50,089 bases of DNA from Bacteroidales bacterium (GTDB taxonomy: Bacteria > Bacteroidota > Bacteroidia > Bacteroidales > ML635J-15). Where the stretch lies: the NCBI GenBank assembly GCA_017651185.1, contig JAGCDJ010000006.1, positions 201,766-251,854 on the forward strand, in the 5' to 3' direction. The position numbers and the translations under genes are program-made. Under the pieces are notes generated by a model. That model was given only the letters and a program-made list of their open reading frames with translations, made no database searches and was not told where the DNA came from. Positions 50,048 to 50,089 of this stretch are shown piece after piece (positions within the stretch are counted from its first letter, which is position 1; each line of letters starts with the position of its first letter).

Positions 50048-50089
50048 TTCGTTACTATTTTTATTGTAACGCTATTTTAGGACGAGACA

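Larger units (their letters stand above)
48695..50089 (-). mobile_element. IS3-family insertion sequence
   Basis: 1395 bp bounded by imperfect inverted repeats: left TGACTAGTCCTAAATAACCG.. (48695-48719), right, read on the minus strand, TGTCTCGTCCTAAAATAGCG.. (50065-50089), 20 of 25 positions equal. Two overlapping frames, orfA and orfB, on the minus strand with a slippery A7 at 49667-49673. The right end coincides with the last base of the window, so a target duplication cannot be looked for. Confidence 0.9.

Overview
The window looks like chromosomal DNA from an anaerobic member of the Bacteroidales. Four things point there: promoters of the Bacteroidetes type (TTTG, 17-19 nt, TAnnTTTG) recur throughout; there are type IX secretion genes (PorP/SprF plus a type B sorting-domain protein) and a GldM-like protein; the PyrK/PyrD pair, HldD and superoxide dismutase have Bacteroidales-like sequences; and the CRISPR system is a type II-C system with a large Cas9, a 47-bp repeat and a 30-bp spacer. 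The genus cannot be fixed from this sequence.

Layout. 0-8 kb: end of a DUF2797 gene, recX, a large formylglycine-enzyme-fold protein, a YbaK-type deacylase, a four-helix-bundle/MeaB fusion, hldD and a WG-repeat protein. 7.7-12.3 kb (minus strand): a sensory-type [FeFe]-hydrogenase-like cluster (two ATPase-fold proteins, PHP phosphoesterase, two DRTGG proteins, hydrogenase-like Fe-S protein), interrupted by a lipoprotein gene flanked by palindromic repeats. 12.4-20.4 kb: YgiQ, a small outer-membrane protein, a duplicated promoter with a 27-residue peptide and a DUF4834 protein, a LolC-like permease, then a beta-CASP nuclease/Fur/purA/PAS operon. 20.5-31.6 kb: SprF plus its type B cargo, SOD, two InlB-repeat lipoproteins around a GldM-like protein, a DEAD-box helicase and a Bro-N protein. 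31.7-36.0 kb: pyrK-pyrD and four further same-strand genes.

36.0-44.4 kb is the centre of interest: a complete type II-C CRISPR-Cas locus. The array (plus strand) converges on a minus-strand operon cas9 - bro-N gene - cas1 - cas2, and a tracrRNA gene diverges from cas9. Three features stand out. Every repeat contains a good Bacteroidetes promoter. The oldest-looking repeats each carry the same roughly 72-bp insert at the same place. A phage-antirepressor-like Bro-N gene sits inside the cas operon with a 2-bp gap to cas1 and has a paralogue 8 kb away.

44.4-50.1 kb: a candidate small transcript, a glutamine amidotransferase, two rhodaneses, repeat-rich DNA, serC, DUF454, tRNA-Glu(CUC), and an IS3-family element whose right inverted repeat ends on the last base of the window.
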